Source: Hibiscus mutabilis
Taxonomy: Eukaryota; Streptophyta; Magnoliopsida; Malvales; Malvaceae
Length of the DNA stretch: 64,000 bases
Direction: 5' to 3'
Assembly (NCBI GenBank): GCA_019671005.1
Contig: CM033732.1
Coordinates: forward strand, 44,939,392 to 45,003,391
Shown here: positions 45,664-59,959 of the stretch, piece after piece
Layout of the letters: each line of letters starts with the position of its first letter
Position numbering within the stretch: position 1 is the first letter of the stretch
Position numbers and translations under genes: made by a program
The notes under the pieces: generated by a model
The model's input: the letters and a program-made list of their open reading frames with translations, nothing else
What the model was told of the DNA's origin: nothing
Databases searched by the model: none

Positions 45664-48597
45664 TCACCTGTAACACCCCCTTCCTTGACTGGTCGAGAAC
45701 CAGGTCAGAGTGTGTTACCGGTGAACAATGTGATGTTCGGTGTAATAATTTTTATTCAATATTCGATAATTTAATGTTGTCATGCTTTACAATAATTCAA
45801 TAACGATACGATAATTCCGATAACTCGGTACAAAGCTATGTTAAACATCTCAGGACCAATTTTAAACTTTTACAAGTTTTAGGGACTAACCTATAATTTT
45901 AGTATTTTAGAGGTCCTCTTCTGAAATTAACCTTACTATACTGAAATTTAACCTATATTCAATGATCATACTAATTTTCATGATAATCTGAGTCCAATTA
46001 CCTCTTCAATTTTTATACAATGTTCAGTGACCAATTTGCAATGTTCCAAACTTATTCCAATTAACTTTTAACAGATTTACCTGTATCGGTATCGGCACTC
46101 GAGAGGTCGTACCGATACGCCTATGTCATGGTCGTTAAAACAGTTAGGATTCAAGGAGTCCATATCGATATGGTGTCTACCTGTATTGATACGCCATGCA
46201 TATTTTGTAATTATCAGAATCCAATGAACAATACTCGTATTGGTACGACTGGGGGACCATACCGGTAAGGGTTGACCCGTTTCGATACGCCTTAAAGATC
46301 GTATCAATGCATTTAATTTTCCAAATTCCAATGTTGACTTTTCGTATCGATACACCCTTTGACGTATCGATACGCCTTGTTGACCGATGTTGACTATGCC
46401 CAATTATACATACCCTATCGATACGCCCTGCACTAAAATGACAGATTTGATCTGGTTTTTAATTAATTTGGCCTATCAAACAATGTCCAAATGCAATGAG
46501 ATTTTACCAGCAAATTAATATCAACATAATATACTAACATGTCAAATTTCATGATCATATGAGTCCATTCATTATGATTTCACCTTTTTTTAAGCCAAAT
46601 ATGCTTATTTAGTCCCTTTTAGCCAAACATTAAAAGTCATTTAGGGCCCTTAAGGCTTATACATGCCACAAGCAATATACATATATAACAAAAGGACTAA
46701 AAGAAACTAATCTAACTACTTTGCCACCATTCTAGGAGTTCATAGGGTTGATATACTTTACATTATCAACGTAGTGACTTGCCAAAAACTTTTTCCGGCT
46801 CCGATCTCGATCTCAAACTTCTTAACCTAAAATGCTTGGAAGATGAATGCATTAGGCATACTTTGCCTAGTGAAGTAGTCATAAACAATGCCAATAATCA
46901 ATATGCATTCAAATGCATGTTTCATCGATAATCTAAGGGCAATATGTCAATGTTCAATAGCAATGTATCAATGTCCAATTTCAATATATCAATATTCAGC
47001 ATCTATGATCGATGACAATGCAACAATAATCAAGGATTATTTGTCAATATTCAATATCAATAATTGTTTAGTTCAATGTTAACCCTTGGATTGATTCAAT
47101 ATAGTGGATACGCGGATTCCTACGCCTCGCCAAGTCAATAAAGGTCTAGTCCCTCTGCCTCGCCGATTGACCAACACAACATCCCTCTGCCTCGCCAATA
47201 TAAAGGTCGTAGCCCAAGGACCGTAGTCCACCCGTACGAGTGAACTCATAAATCTTATGGCATGCCAATTGTATCCAATGTCCACTCGAATTCAAGGTCC
47301 GGTAATTTAGGCCAATATTTAATACATTATCAATATCAATAAGTTCAATGATCTGATAACAATAAATTGAACCTTAGGCCCATTTCAATGATCTGGTGAA
47401 TCCAATAACAATAGCAATATTTCCAATAAAAAATATACAATGATCAATGACAATAACAATGATTTTTCTAATGCTATGCCAATACTCAATATTTAATGTT
47501 TCAATGACAATATTCAATGACAAAGATCGATACTCGATGTTTAATGACTCAATAAGGAAGCTTACCTGCAATAACCTAACTATCAATGTTAGAAATAATA
47601 TATCCAATGAAAATGAAATCGGAAAAGGCATCTAGCCTACTACCGAGACTCCGACTACACTCACCTTAAAATCCGATGCTACTACGGCTCTCGGATGACA
47701 ATCCCCTTGCACTTAGCCTTCAATGGAGATGATGGCCCTTCCTCCAACACTTGAGCTAGGCATAAGTTAGGGGAAATAGTTAGAATCGAACTATTGATTC
47801 AAAATCAATATTTAAACTTACACTAGCTATCTACAATAGCTTCTCATGGATTTAGGATTGAATAACATGATTTTAGCCATAAGCTCCTTAACTTCAAATC
47901 AAAATTAAACTTCAATCTTTCATGGGCTCATGAAATTGTTTGGGGTTTTTTACTCACCAAGACAAGGGCTATCAAACGACGTAGAGAAATCAATGAAAGC
48001 TTGCACAAATAAAAGAGGTGCTTACTTGAGCTTAAGATTGAAGATAACAATGGAGGTGCTTAGTTTACACTTTAGCAAGGAAGATGAAACATGAAGGGGA
48101 AGGCTCGATTTCACAAAATGGATTCTTACGTGTTGAAAAACACTTCCTATATTTGGGAAGTAATAACCGGTAAGGGTTTCCCTTTTAAAAGGGTAAACTA
48201 TATATTAATATATATTCTTTTTCCTTATCCCTTTGAAACAATAAACAAAGATGACAATTTGTCATCTTCTCCATCAACACTCAGCATTTCACGTGAGGTT
48301 ACTCAAGCAAGGAGGTGACTCACATCTCAAAATAGTATAATTACAAGAGTGGTCCCTCAACTTTCCAGAGTTTACACTTTTATTCCCAAACTTTTAATTT
48401 TCACAATTTGGTCACTAATTGTTTACAAAGAGTTCAATTAGGTCCCATAACTTAAAATTAACTCCATTATAGTTCAATACTAGGTTTTCAACCGCACCTC
48501 TTAAATCAATGAATTATTTAAAACCTCTCCGATATAGATTTTTTCGGTCATCGAAACCTAATTCCCACTAAGCCGATTTTCGGGGTGTTACATCACT
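45664..48597. mobile_element. Solo LTR of gypsy family C (TGTAACACCCC type)
   Basis: The LTR runs 45669-48592 (2,924 bases). It starts TGTAACACCCCC and ends GGGGTGTTACA, a longer inverted terminus than usual. Flanks are TCACC (45664-45668) and TCACT (48593-48597), a target duplication with one change. No coding sequence. GTATCGATACGCC-like motifs recur at 46080-46430 and CAATATCAAT-like motifs at 46880-47560. Confidence 0.82.
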
Positions 48598-51269
48598 GGT
48601 GCAATGAATGCAACTATTGATTTTGCTGAATTTTGAATTAAAATTAATTTCTTAAGTTTATTCCATATTCTCTATTTCAATAAGGAATCAACAATTGAGA
48701 TAATTTTATCTTGTCGCAAGTTGACGAACCTATAACTTAAAATATTAAAATATTAACTTTTTAAGTTCATAAAACAAGCTAACATTATCATTGTTAGTTT
48801 TTGCCTACAAAAGATTATCATTACAGAAGCCCGATTATTATCTTAGTTTAGTAGATTATGATGTTGATGTTGAAAACCAAGAAGTAGAAAATACAAGATA
48901 GATTTGAAAAGGAAAATGTTTGAGTCTTTGAACTTAAACCTTTAAAAATAATTTGAGAATAAATGACATCAAAATATCCGAATGATACCATTATTATCAA
49001 AACAAATTATTGACACCAAAATCTACATTGGGCAGTTGCATTAATATCTAAATCTCTTAAGTTACAATGATCATAGTCATATCTCTATAAATGAATGACA
49101 TTTAACTAATTAATTACTGGTTGTATTTTTTGTAGCTAAATAAATTTGTTGGAACAAATCTTCACCAAAAAATCAGTAAAATTTAAATGTATACACTAAA
49201 TGCAAAGGGTAGTTTATTACTAGTAATAAAAACTGAGTTTCTAAAATATCTGCAAAAAGACATGTTATGTATGAAAACATAGACAAAATTTAAAACAACA
49301 TATTAATTTTAAGTCAACAAAAAGCCTTTTTTTTAAAATTCAAAAGTCAAGTTAACATTATGCTTGCAACAAAAAGTTTTCATTGTATACTCATCTGTCA
49401 ATACAACAAAAGTTAGTATCAGAGCAAAATGAAAAATCTTAATTTTTCTCTAGAAAATAATGGAAGGCATTGTCACCTTTTCAACAAAAGAGTGTCATTA
49501 CATAACACATTATGTACCAAGTAAAATATTCTAACATTAACTTGTCATCATCCTAATACTGCGTATACCAACAAAATGTCAACACGGATTCTCTATCACC
49601 AATAATCTGTTACTTGATAGATGGTTTATGATGACACCATAATATTTGGTTTAAAAAATAGAAAAATAAGTTATATAATATAATATAATATAATATAATA
49701 TAATATAATATAATATAATATAATAGTATCATCATATGTCAAGTTTTGAAATTCATAAACTTAGATGTAGGTTTTAACCATTCTCATCAACAGATAAAAT
49801 ACTAAGAGAAGAACTTTTAGGTTAACTCAAATCTCACATATCATTGGATGAAAATGGTTCCTCAAAAAAAAATTAACATCAAAATAGCTGAAATAAAATT
49901 ACTTATTTGATACAAACTATAAGAAAAAACATTTTAAGATAACATATCATCTGCCAAAAGATAACTAAAGCATCAAAACCTTATTTTACCTCCTCTAACA
50001 TTCCGATATACAGTGTCATTATAATGTCGCGACGCATTCGAACAAAAGCGCACAATATCAAAAACTAATTCATATGAATCGACCGCTCTAAATAACCTTT
50101 TGGGATAATCAAACATTTCAAAAAATACAATATTGCAATCCATAATTTTGTTCCATTTAGTTAGTTTTGGAACACCTTACAGTATTTTCTTAAATCATCC
50201 TATTTTAGAACCAATGTAATTCCTATCATTATGAGACAAAAAAATGACGAAAGCATAAGTTATTTAAATTACTAACATTAGTTGGGAACAAAAAATATCT
50301 CTAAAATTTAACAAAAAATATTAACAAAAATGTTGAGCTATAAATATAAATTATAGATTGAATCAATTTACAGGTTATAATTGCTCAGGTAAAAGAGAAA
50401 TGACAACATCTCATTTACATATTGACATCCGAGTGTGCTATCACATCTTCTAATTTAAAGGGTAAATTAATCATTCGCGACATAAACTTTTGCAGCTTAT
50501 CAAAATCAATATCTTTTCTCTTATTGTCTTCTATAATTTGTAAAAGTTTTAGTTTGAACGCAAGTGAAACTTAAAGAGAATACTATTCGTAAAATCACAA
50601 TCTCAGACATGAGATTTACGGGAGACCTTAATTCACTAAAAATTTACCCGTAATTTTTATAATTATCAACTAATTTCAAACAACACAAAATATTTCTTAA
50701 ATTTTAATCAAATATGTTTTAGAAAAAAATTAAAGAAAAAGAAGAAAAAGATAGATATTGTAAATGAGTGCATTGCTCCTAGTACCTTTCAAGAATTAGA
50801 ACTCATAAGCTTCTTCAAAAGTAGCATATAAATTTAGTTGAAACTTCACCGTTCTGATATCGTTGGTGGTGTTGGATTTAGGGGAAAATAGATGGTATAA
50901 TTGTAAATCTTATAGAACAAAAAACTTAATGTTGGGAGAAATAATAGAGAAGAGAATGTCTTAGCCGACCAAAGTAGACGTGTTAAGTTAAACACTAAAA
51001 TGTAAAGGTAAATTAACTAAAATGTACTAAAATACAAAGATATAAACTTATCTGCATTATTCTAATATATTTTCACGCTTGTTGTTGCGAGTTTACTCTT
51101 ATCCGCACATTGTATTGGGGCAGGGACATATTTATTTGAAGTTAATTGAGGTTAAAAATTTTTAGACTGTTAGATAAAAATAAATGGATGGTTGAGATGT
51201 TTTAAAAATAAAACTAAATGATTTTATATGGTTTAAATGAATTTTAATATATATATATATATATGAAAA
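48598..51269. other. AT-rich intergenic DNA, no gene
   Basis: About 2.7 kb with stops in all frames and no recognisable protein. It contains one pentanucleotide microsatellite. Confidence 0.55.
49672..49725. repeat. (TAATA)n microsatellite
   Basis: About eleven uninterrupted pentanucleotide units, a likely polymorphic marker. Confidence 0.93.
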
Positions 51270-51985
51270 ATTCTAGGAAGAAGATACACTGCTAGGCGCT
51301 AACGTCACGTATTGTTATAAACTATTGATTTTTTTAATAATTTTTAAATAAATAATACTTTTTAATATTTTTTTTTTATAAAACTCGGATCGACAAAAGA
51401 AAACCAGTTCAGACAAAGTTAGAGTTAAAAATAACTCAATGATACAAATAACAAACAAACAAAATCAAGAGAAAACAAAAAAAAACATAAACTGATAAAA
51501 AAAAAACCAAAAAGCAATAAAAAGCAACCATCATAATCTTCAGTCGAAGGAAATAATGAGATGTAAGAGCTGAAACTGAAGAAGAGATAAGGGATTCGCC
51601 AAACAAATCATAAAATTCCCTAATGGAACGATAATAAAAGAGACATCAAGATGGATCCATAAATCTTTTATCCTCTACAACAAACAGGAGAGCTGACTTA
51701 GGTTCATTCTCTACCCAAAAACGATCAAAAATATCTCTCATACTTGCTGCAGCCATTGCATGAGTCACAAGGTTTCCTCTTCGTCCTATGAAGCTGAAAG
51801 TTTAGTGAATAAAAGAACCAACCAAAATTTTTGTATCACGTTTAAAAAGACCCACATCGATAAGATCAGATTGTTGTGATTAAATCTTGGTGATGACTGT
51901 TTTAATATTTATTTAAAAGTTATTAGAAAATTAATAATTAATGATATGCAACGGTGTGTATCGTCTGTTTTAAACTTATCTTATA
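51270..51985. repeat. Inverted-repeat element split by a LINE tail
   Basis: The arms at 51280-51361 and 51911-51975 are inverted copies: TTTTTAAATAAATAATAC on the left against ATATTTATTTAAAAGTTATT on the right, with GATACAC near both outer ends. Removing the LINE insert and one duplication rejoins them into a near-palindrome. Confidence 0.5.
51362..51910 (-). mobile_element. 5'-truncated LINE fragment with 11-bp target duplication
   Basis: The fragment 51373-51899 lies between two copies of TTTTAATATTT (51362-51372 and 51900-51910). A T-run at the left is the poly(A) tail of a minus-strand insert. The far end translates as FSFIGRRGNLVTHAMAAAS, then after one frameshift FWVENEPKSALLFVVEDKRF, the end of a plant LINE RNase H domain. 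Only the 3' end was inserted. Confidence 0.7.
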
Positions 51986-53144
51986 CAAAGACGGACGCAT
52001 GATTTTATATTAGGGGCACCTATAAAATTCTAAATAGGCGAACATATAAATTTTATGAAGGCAAAAATAAATTTTTAATAAAAATTTTCTTTAAAAATTC
52101 TAAATCTAATATAAATTTTAAATTTCTAAAGAGACGAGAGAAAAGAAGCCTAATATTTTTATAAAAAATAATAAGATTAATTATTTTTAAAATAATAAAA
52201 AAAGTTTTCATCAAAAATAAAAAGTTGCAAAGAAGGATTTTTTACTTAATTAATTTATATTGGTTTAAATATAAAGTTTTTAATCCTAATTTAAATTAAG
52301 ATATTATTTTTTTGTTTCCCATCATAAAAAAAAACAAGTACCAAACAATATGGATTCATCTCTGGTTCAGCTCCACCATTTGTTGAAGAAATCCTTGCTG
52401 ATTTTATCTGACTCGAATATCCCATAACATCACAATACAATATTCTTTGATAAAATATACAACTCCTTGTGAATCAAATGGGGCAGGACCCGAGAAAATA
52501 TCAGAAACTGTTTGGCTTGCTGCTCCATTAATTTCACAAATTCATCTAATCATTCTCATCTCAATCAAATCACTACCCATAATGTCTTTATCGTCACTTT
52601 CGTATTTGTTCTCTAAGTTTAATTGAATAAAGATTCTTCATCAAACTGAGGGATGTTAAGAGACGGTTGCATCTCTGAAATCATGACCCGTGATCATTAA
52701 AATATCCAACTTTACATTTCAATGTCTTTGCATAGTAATTCAAACATGTTAAAATTTATACAACACAAAATATCAACAAATCAGAATTTATATAAATATA
52801 AAACACCTTAAATGTAACTATTACAATAAAATTTATGAATGTTTCACACTTTTTTTATTCCTAACTCACAAGTAAAAATAAATAAATACTATAAGCCAAA
52901 AGTTGCAAAAATGATGCGTGACCATTGAAATAATACATGAAAAATAATACAAGGTAACAATTTAACTCGCCTATCAAGGCAATCCAAGTTCATGAACCAT
53001 GATGACTTGCAACAAAAAGATGCATGTCTTCTGAAATCATATGTATCATCAACAAGTGAAACACAATGCAAATGCAAATGCAAATGCAAATGAAAGTGAA
53101 GAAAACTTTTAAGTTTTAGAAGAATACGGCTACTCGGTGGCAAA
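51986..53144. other. AT-rich DNA and 3' flank of SEC5
   Basis: No gene identified. The minus strand at 52440-52540 reads NGAASQTVSDIFSGPAPFDS before stops. It looks protein-like but I cannot name it. The part nearest 53144 is presumably the SEC5 3' untranslated region, with a (CAAATG)n run at 53066-53091. Confidence 0.45.
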
Positions 53145-56100
53145 TTATCTGCGTCTACGCTGAGTGGAACTCGGGGATCCTATTGCTTGTGTGCCCCTGT
53201 AATTTTTGTTGGGAGGGTCCGCGAGACCTCTTTTGTATGCAGCTTTAACCGAGTCTGGAGCAGATTCCATTGGAACCGACTCCACGAAACATGCCATATT
53301 GATGCGAGTCCTCTCAAGCTCTGCTTGCATCAATTCGGAGCTATATTGCTGTGCAAGAGCCTGGGGAGAACCAACAACATTCATCGAAAGGAACCGAAAA
53401 CACAAAAGATTGAAGCTACGATAATGGCTCCTGACATGAAACTAAATGTATGAATAGGATGTGTTTACTTTAGTGCGTAGACACTATAGTAACCTGACCA
53501 AAATTGTCTGAACCAACATGGAATATCGATATGCGATATGCCTGAGACTGCGGTTCTACTAATTCATCTCAGTAAAGAATGATTTTAAAAAAGCAAATGA
53601 ATGAACAACCAACATGTTCGAAATGTCTCCATAAAAAACAAATATAGGAAGATATCCTAGTAGCACAAGAATCTTACAATCAGGTCATCTGGAGATACGT
53701 ATGCCCCTTGCTGCCTCTCATCTGGAACAGCATCTTCACTTCCACGAGTTGGCCGCCGATTGTGCCCTGGATTTTCAACCTCAGAGAGGGTTTCAGTGGC
53801 TTTCTCCAACAGCACACCTTGTAAAGACTTCATAGACTCCCTAGCATCACTTGTGAAAAATGGATTTAAAATGGTCTCGAAATATTCAAGCTGCAAAAGA
53901 CACAGCTCACAAAAATCAACCGTATACTCAGATTAATCTGGTAATCAGAAATACAGGTAAGCACAAATGGAGACATGACTTCCCTAAATAATTCATTTCA
54001 ACATCAGGTGAGGGAAAGGGTAAAGGAAATACAGAGTGACATATGAGCATTTGCCAAAAAGGACTACATAATTCTGTATGAAAAGAAAAGAACATGGTGC
54101 TTACAAACCATTGACAACCGGTTCCAAGTTCTATCAAAGATGTTAAAATCACAAAGCAAAGATATACGTAATTTGAAAGAGATTCAATTCCCAACGTGTT
54201 TGCAGGTATTAAATCATATTGTAGCACATAAAAGGGAAGCAGAAATCAATTGTCGGAATCAAGAACATTATAATACTAAATAAAAATGCCATATATACCT
54301 CAAGCATGAGCTGGCAGAAACCATTTGTGTCAAGTGAACTGAGATCGCTACTTTCATTCATTAAAGTATCAATTAGGCCTTCCACAAGAATGCCAAGAGT
54401 CTTGTCCAAGAGGGGCTTAGCACCGGCAAATACCTGGACGAGGAATTAGTCAAGCAGACAAATTATTAAGTTTATTAACAAAATAGGTGCTTAAACAGGC
54501 CAGCGGAGATGATGCTTTGTAGATCAAATACTGGATTCTCTGACAGATAAAAGATCAAAATAAACACTTATGCAGCTAAACCTCACAAACAACAGAGAAA
54601 TACACCCCCACAATATAAAGTTCATATGTCCACACACTATATAGTGGTAATTACCTCAGCATGTACAGCTACCAGAGTATGTAATAACTCAACAGCTGCA
54701 TCTCTCACACCCTAAAGATAGGTGCAATTCGTGTTACCCAGAGAAATTAATAGATAACCAATTATGAAATCACAAATTCTTACTTTTACTGCAGGTGTTG
54801 ATCCCCACTGAACGCCAGAATCTAACAAATAGTTTGTGGCAGCTGTCCTAATCAAATTTGCCTAATGTAGGAGGAAAAATTAGAACATAAAAAATAAAGA
54901 AATAATGACCCACAAACAATGTCAAATGATGGGAAAGTGCTCCATCAATAAAAGTTCAAATAATTGGCCTTCCAATTAGTTGATGATACTTGAAGTCCAT
55001 CAAAAGGCTCACAAGCTTACTAAATTCCCCATTATATTTGTGGTTGCGTGTGTATGTTCTCTTTCTGAAAAAATAAATAAATCAACAATGTCTGATAATC
55101 TTGTCATACCTTAGCAAAAGTATACTGCTCAAGTACCTTCTCTTCAAGTCCCAAAAAAGACACTACTAGCTCTTTTATGTCCGTTTCCCCTTCATCTTTA
55201 TCCCTACAGCATTTACAAGCCATTGTACAAGCAAATAATGCATATACACATGTTTTTTATCAACATTTAAATCTGGAATTGAACAACTGAGAAACTCGAG
55301 TTAACATGGGTTGGCTAGGTGAGAAAGGTGATTCCTTCTACAAAGGAGACAGGTATAATCTGAACAGATAACTGAATACCCTGCAAGCATTAGGTCTCAT
55401 CCTGAAACTGTAAGAAAGAATGACTACAAATATCTAGCAATAATAACTTCTAACATTATTGATGCTCAAGGTATTAGTAATGAAAAATCCCAGCATACCT
55501 GTGTTGCAGCCAAATGCATTTGTATTTGTTGTACAACTCTGAAGAAAGCTCATCTTTGCAGTATCCTATATTACTTAAAACTATTAATAACCGTTGATGT
55601 GGATCAACAATACTTCCTGGGAGATCAGATGACAATTCCTCCTCTGATTCATGGAAAAACCCATTTTGCAAGTGCAGACTTTCTTTGCTTGATTTATTTT
55701 GGGCAAGCTCAATTCCAATATGCTCTAGATGGCCTAATCAACATGCACATAATGTATGACAAACTGGCAGCAGTTCAAAATTCTTCTAGACAAAATAAGA
55801 CACTGTCATCGATCATACCAGCAAAATCCAGGAAACAATTCAGAAATGCAATCTTAACCGATTCTTGAATTTCTTGAAGCTGTGAAAACATATCTTCGAA
55901 CTTTGTAGCCTCACTCCTCAGAGACTGGATCATCCTTGCATAAAGAAGAAGGGGAAATCATATGAAACAGCTTTAAAAAAGGAGCATAATCATCTGTCAC
56001 ATATAACGCCAAAAAAAAGTCGCCAAGAAAACCAACAAATACTTCCTCAATTATATATAATATGCTGGACACTGAATACCACAAATAGCTATCAGGACGC

Positions 56101-59100
56101 TCAACAACAAAATTTGCACTACTGCCATGAATCAGAAACTCCTAGCAATGTTCTGGCCGTGTATCATGGCAGATCACAAACCATGCCTTCTGCATGGCAG
56201 CAACCATACAAAGCGCACCTAAGACTATTTAAGTTTGTTCAGTTTTTTTTATCATCCGACTAACTAGTAAAATTTCATGTTTAAAAAATGCTATAATAGT
56301 ATAAAATCTCTTCAAATTTGCAGTAGTACCTTGAATCAGAAAGACTCATACAGAGGATCTTCTGGTTTTATATCATGCACATCGGTAACAAACGCCTTCT
56401 AAATTTAACATGACCATGAACAGGCCAAGAGAATTGCTTTAAGGGTATTCAAATTCCTTCTTATTTTAAAAAATAAACAATGCATCAAACCACATAAAGT
56501 TGACTTCCATAACATAACTAGCTAGCAATTTATTAGATAAAAGGTCCTCAGCTCATTAAAAATTTAGAAACTCAGGATTATTTAGCTTATTTCAATCCAA
56601 CTGTTCAAAATTTTAATATTTGATGGTAAGAAATCCTGAATAAATTAACTAACAAAATTTTAGAACACTTTAAATATGAATGTATTTACAAGCCCAAATA
56701 ATCAATGTCCCCATGAACCATCAAGACCAGCTTATCTATGTCTGTGGCTCGCTAACTAACAAACAGGTTCACAAACAAAACATCCAGGTCATGATTGAAT
56801 TTATGTAGAACAAGCTTCTCATTAAACCAATCCCATGTGGATCACCAACAACTTAGCTCATGGTAGACCACCAATTCTGATGCAAATTGTAAGGCAGGGT
56901 TTAAAATGTGGAAAACTTTTTCTGTTTTGGTAGCATAGGCAGGATAAACACACCAGTATTGGCCTTTTCCTAGTCATCTTTAGTCAGCAATATTAAAGCC
57001 TTCCTTACACTTTGATCAACCATCTCAGAGACCTCAAACAAAAAGCTGCTTGAAATTATTGCTATCCAATTAGATAAATGGATGACTAAAGATTGATTGC
57101 TTGAACAGTCTCAACACCACTTGCAAAAAACTTTATATATATAATGTTTTAGGGCTAGTTTAGCATTGCTTTTATTTTGGGTATAAAAAAACAGTTTGAA
57201 AAGCACTTTTTTGACTTGAAAAACACTCCGCTCAGCATTGCTTATGGCTTGAAAAGCTGGTTTGAGTTGAAAAACGCTTTTCAAAGTAGTGCTAAATACA
57301 CCCTTACTCTACTCACATAACATTGTAACTAATCATGCCTCTTTGGAATTCAACATCATAAGCTTTAGATACTTACATATTGACCTGATCTACTGCCGAG
57401 GTCATAACTGAACGAAAAGCCAAAGGTAAATAAGAGATGGTGTACGGAGATTTGTTCCTTTCAAGTATAGATACTGGGACCCAAGTTTCTTCTTTAGTTA
57501 TCCCCTCCGTCATTGCTCGCATCCAAGAACAAAGTCTTAGTATATAAATCTTTGTAACCTCTGCTTGAAGTGTCCTGAGTGCCATGACTGTCAGATGACA
57601 AAAGGAAGCAATCAGAATAGTTAGAACTTAGAAGTCAAAGGCAGTTTCAGAGACAGTTGGAATACCAGCTATAGGAGGAGCAGCTTCTTTTGCTTCAAAA
57701 GCAAGGCATGCTTTAGATATTTCCTTTATGGAATCGCTCATGTACGACTGAAGATTAGATTCTTCAAGATCACGGAATGCACTGAGGACCTATATCAACA
57801 GCAAACTCAATAAGAACTACTGCAAAAGTAAATGATAACCACCTGTGAGAAATGCATGTTGATTGGACTAGAAACATTGCAGTTTGATTTGTTAGATGAT
57901 ATAATATTTTGAGGATTTTTTTAGTTTTTAAATCATTTAACAAATTTGACCGAGTGAAGGAAAAAAAATATTGTTCAGAAGGGAAGAACCCACATATTGT
58001 TGTTCAAAGAATGTAGTCAAGATATAAACCAAGCAAGATACTAAACGGTTCCAAGCAATGCATATTTACCTTTACTTCATATGCAGATATTGTACCACGC
58101 AACATTCCTGCAACTTCATCAAGAGAATGACTTGAGTATCTCACATCTCCAACTTTTTCCTCGCTTTTACTTCCTAAGGAATCAGAAACCTGAGATGACT
58201 GAAAGACAAAACCAGAATAAATATTCAATTCAGTGAATCACATTATTATATTGAAAACTTGCATTTAAGAAAACGTACTTATAAAAATGAATATATGACC
58301 ATAGAAAATAACCTGAGCGTATAGAAAAACAAAAGATGCGCTCTCAAACTATAAGAACTACTATATGAGAAGAAACATGTACGAAATGTTATATGGTGCA
58401 TAATATTATCAAATCTTGCAAAAATGATTTAGACAATTTTCAGAGCACCTTTGCGAATTTCCCACTAAAAACAGAAAGTGCCACTTTCCAGAAAGCTGGT
58501 ATGTGCTGCACAAGTACATTGGTTAGCCTTTTGATATATTTTGCTCTAAGAACATCAACTTCTTCACCAGTCAAGGCCAGCGGTTGCAATTCTATAGGCA
58601 GTTCGACGTTCCCAAAAGAGTAGTTGGCATCCGACTGAGTAGTAGAAAAAATAGATAAAATAAATCTCATAGCTAGGCAAGAGCCAAGACTCTTTCCTCG
58701 TACAATTATCAGATCATCGTTCTAGCTAGTAGCACTTACGGAGTTTTGTTGAATTTGGAGCCACTTTGCATCTGAGATGGCTCTTTCACGTAACTCATTA
58801 TGCAATGTTTCCATCCGCAATTCATGATCTGAAGTGCACTTCTCAAGCAACCCTCGAATTCTATGATTCTATCAAATAAAAATCCTAAACATTTCAGAGA
58901 CTCACCTCCGGAATAGGTGATTTTAAGCAAGTCAAGTTGGTAGCATGCTTCTTGGAATAGAACATGTTATCAAATTCAAGTTACTTGAATAGCAATTCAA
59001 CTAAAAAATTGTTTAAAGCACTCGAGAGCTAGTGATTTGAATCAAATTCTGATTTGTTCAGAAGCACTCAAGAGCTTCCTGGACTCTACTCTCATCAAGT

Positions 59101-59746
59101 TCAAGTTGATCAGCAATTTGAAGTAAACCATATTTGCTAAAACTCAAATCAGCTATTCACAAGACTTGTTGATGCAGAACCAAATAATTTTAAAACAAAC
59201 ACTTAAGAAATAATCCAAAAATCTAAATTGCCCAAATTCTCAAAACACAAGTCTCAAATTATCAAATTCCGCCTCACAGTATGAGAAGACCATATTTATA
59301 TGAGGATTGGGAGAAAAGGTTATTGTATTAGAAGCTCATACAAACCAAATAACAAAGAACTTTTCATTCTAAATCTTCACTTAAATAAATGTTTTTCAAA
59401 ATTTTGAATAAAGGCCTCTATCACCATTCACCAGCATCTTTGATGTAAGGGCACTTGTTTTTGGGATCGGGGGATGGAAATAATAATTATAGCCATTTTA
59501 TTTGACTTTACTGTACAACAAAACACTCAGCTTGTGAGAAAAATGCCCAGCACTTAATTAAAAAAACCATATAGCAAATATGCATGTTTACAAGAACATT
59601 TTCATTAGTCAGAAAAGGGGAAACTTATAGGGAATTTTGACACACTATTGAAGAGTTCACGATTCACTAACCTGTACATTCCAGTAATGCCACACTGGAT
59701 CTGACTCAGGTTCAAGCTCCAACAATAACCTTACTGTATTCTCAAG
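53145..59746 (-). CDS. SEC5: Exocyst subunit SEC5 (EXOC2), C-terminal 14 exons
   Basis: SEC5 is part of the exocyst, the complex that tethers secretory vesicles to the plasma membrane. Exons by splice sites, 5' to 3': 59746-59672, 58868-58740, 58634-58449, 58198-58070, 57789-57666, 57587-57377, 55934-55819, 55733-55499, 55203-55110, 54861-54784, 54711-54655, 54433-54299, 53890-53678, 53360-53145. They total 1,998 bases, exactly 666 codons with the stop, and every junction keeps the frame. Family marks include ENTVRLLLELEPESDPVWHY, LTGEEVDVLRAKYIKRLT, WVPVSILERNKSPYTISYLP, VLSNIGYCKDELSSELYNKY and QAELERTRINMACF. Plant SEC5 has about 1,090 residues, so some 420 N-terminal residues lie beyond 64000. 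The gene appears functional where visible. A copia element occupies the next intron upstream. Confidence 0.93.
55935..57376 (-). other. SEC5 intron (1.4 kb)
   Basis: The largest intron lying wholly between visible SEC5 exons. No gene is visible in it. It carries a Tourist-like MITE at 57152-57303. Confidence 0.75.
57149..57306. mobile_element. Tourist-like MITE in SEC5 intron
   Basis: A 152-base element (57152-57303) between TTA duplications (57149-57151 and 57304-57306), the PIF/Harbinger target. The ends GGGCTAGTTTAGCATTGCTT and, reversed, GGGTGTATTTAGCACTACTT match at most positions. The interior has AAAAGCAC and GTGCTAA-type palindromic motifs. Confidence 0.75.
58869..59671 (-). other. 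SEC5 intron (0.8 kb)
   Basis: Intron between two in-frame SEC5 exons. No gene or clear element seen. Confidence 0.7.
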
Positions 59747-59959
59747 CTACATGAGACAAAAATATCAGAAATATTTATCAGACACGTAGAACTTGTTCAA
59801 AGTTTTCATGCATTAAGTTCTATGTTCCTCAAAATAATACACAAAATTATAGGATGTCAACTAGATCCCCCCTTTGATGGATCTATTTAATAATACAGCA
59901 ATACAAGAAGGGTTAATGCAAACACATTATTTATTCAGTATTCTTGGATTTTGTGACAC

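Noticed and set aside
46880..47560. CRISPR-like array of CAATATCAAT repeats
   Set aside because: Repeats are short, irregular and inside a plant LTR, with no regular spacers or cas genes; simple-sequence expansion.
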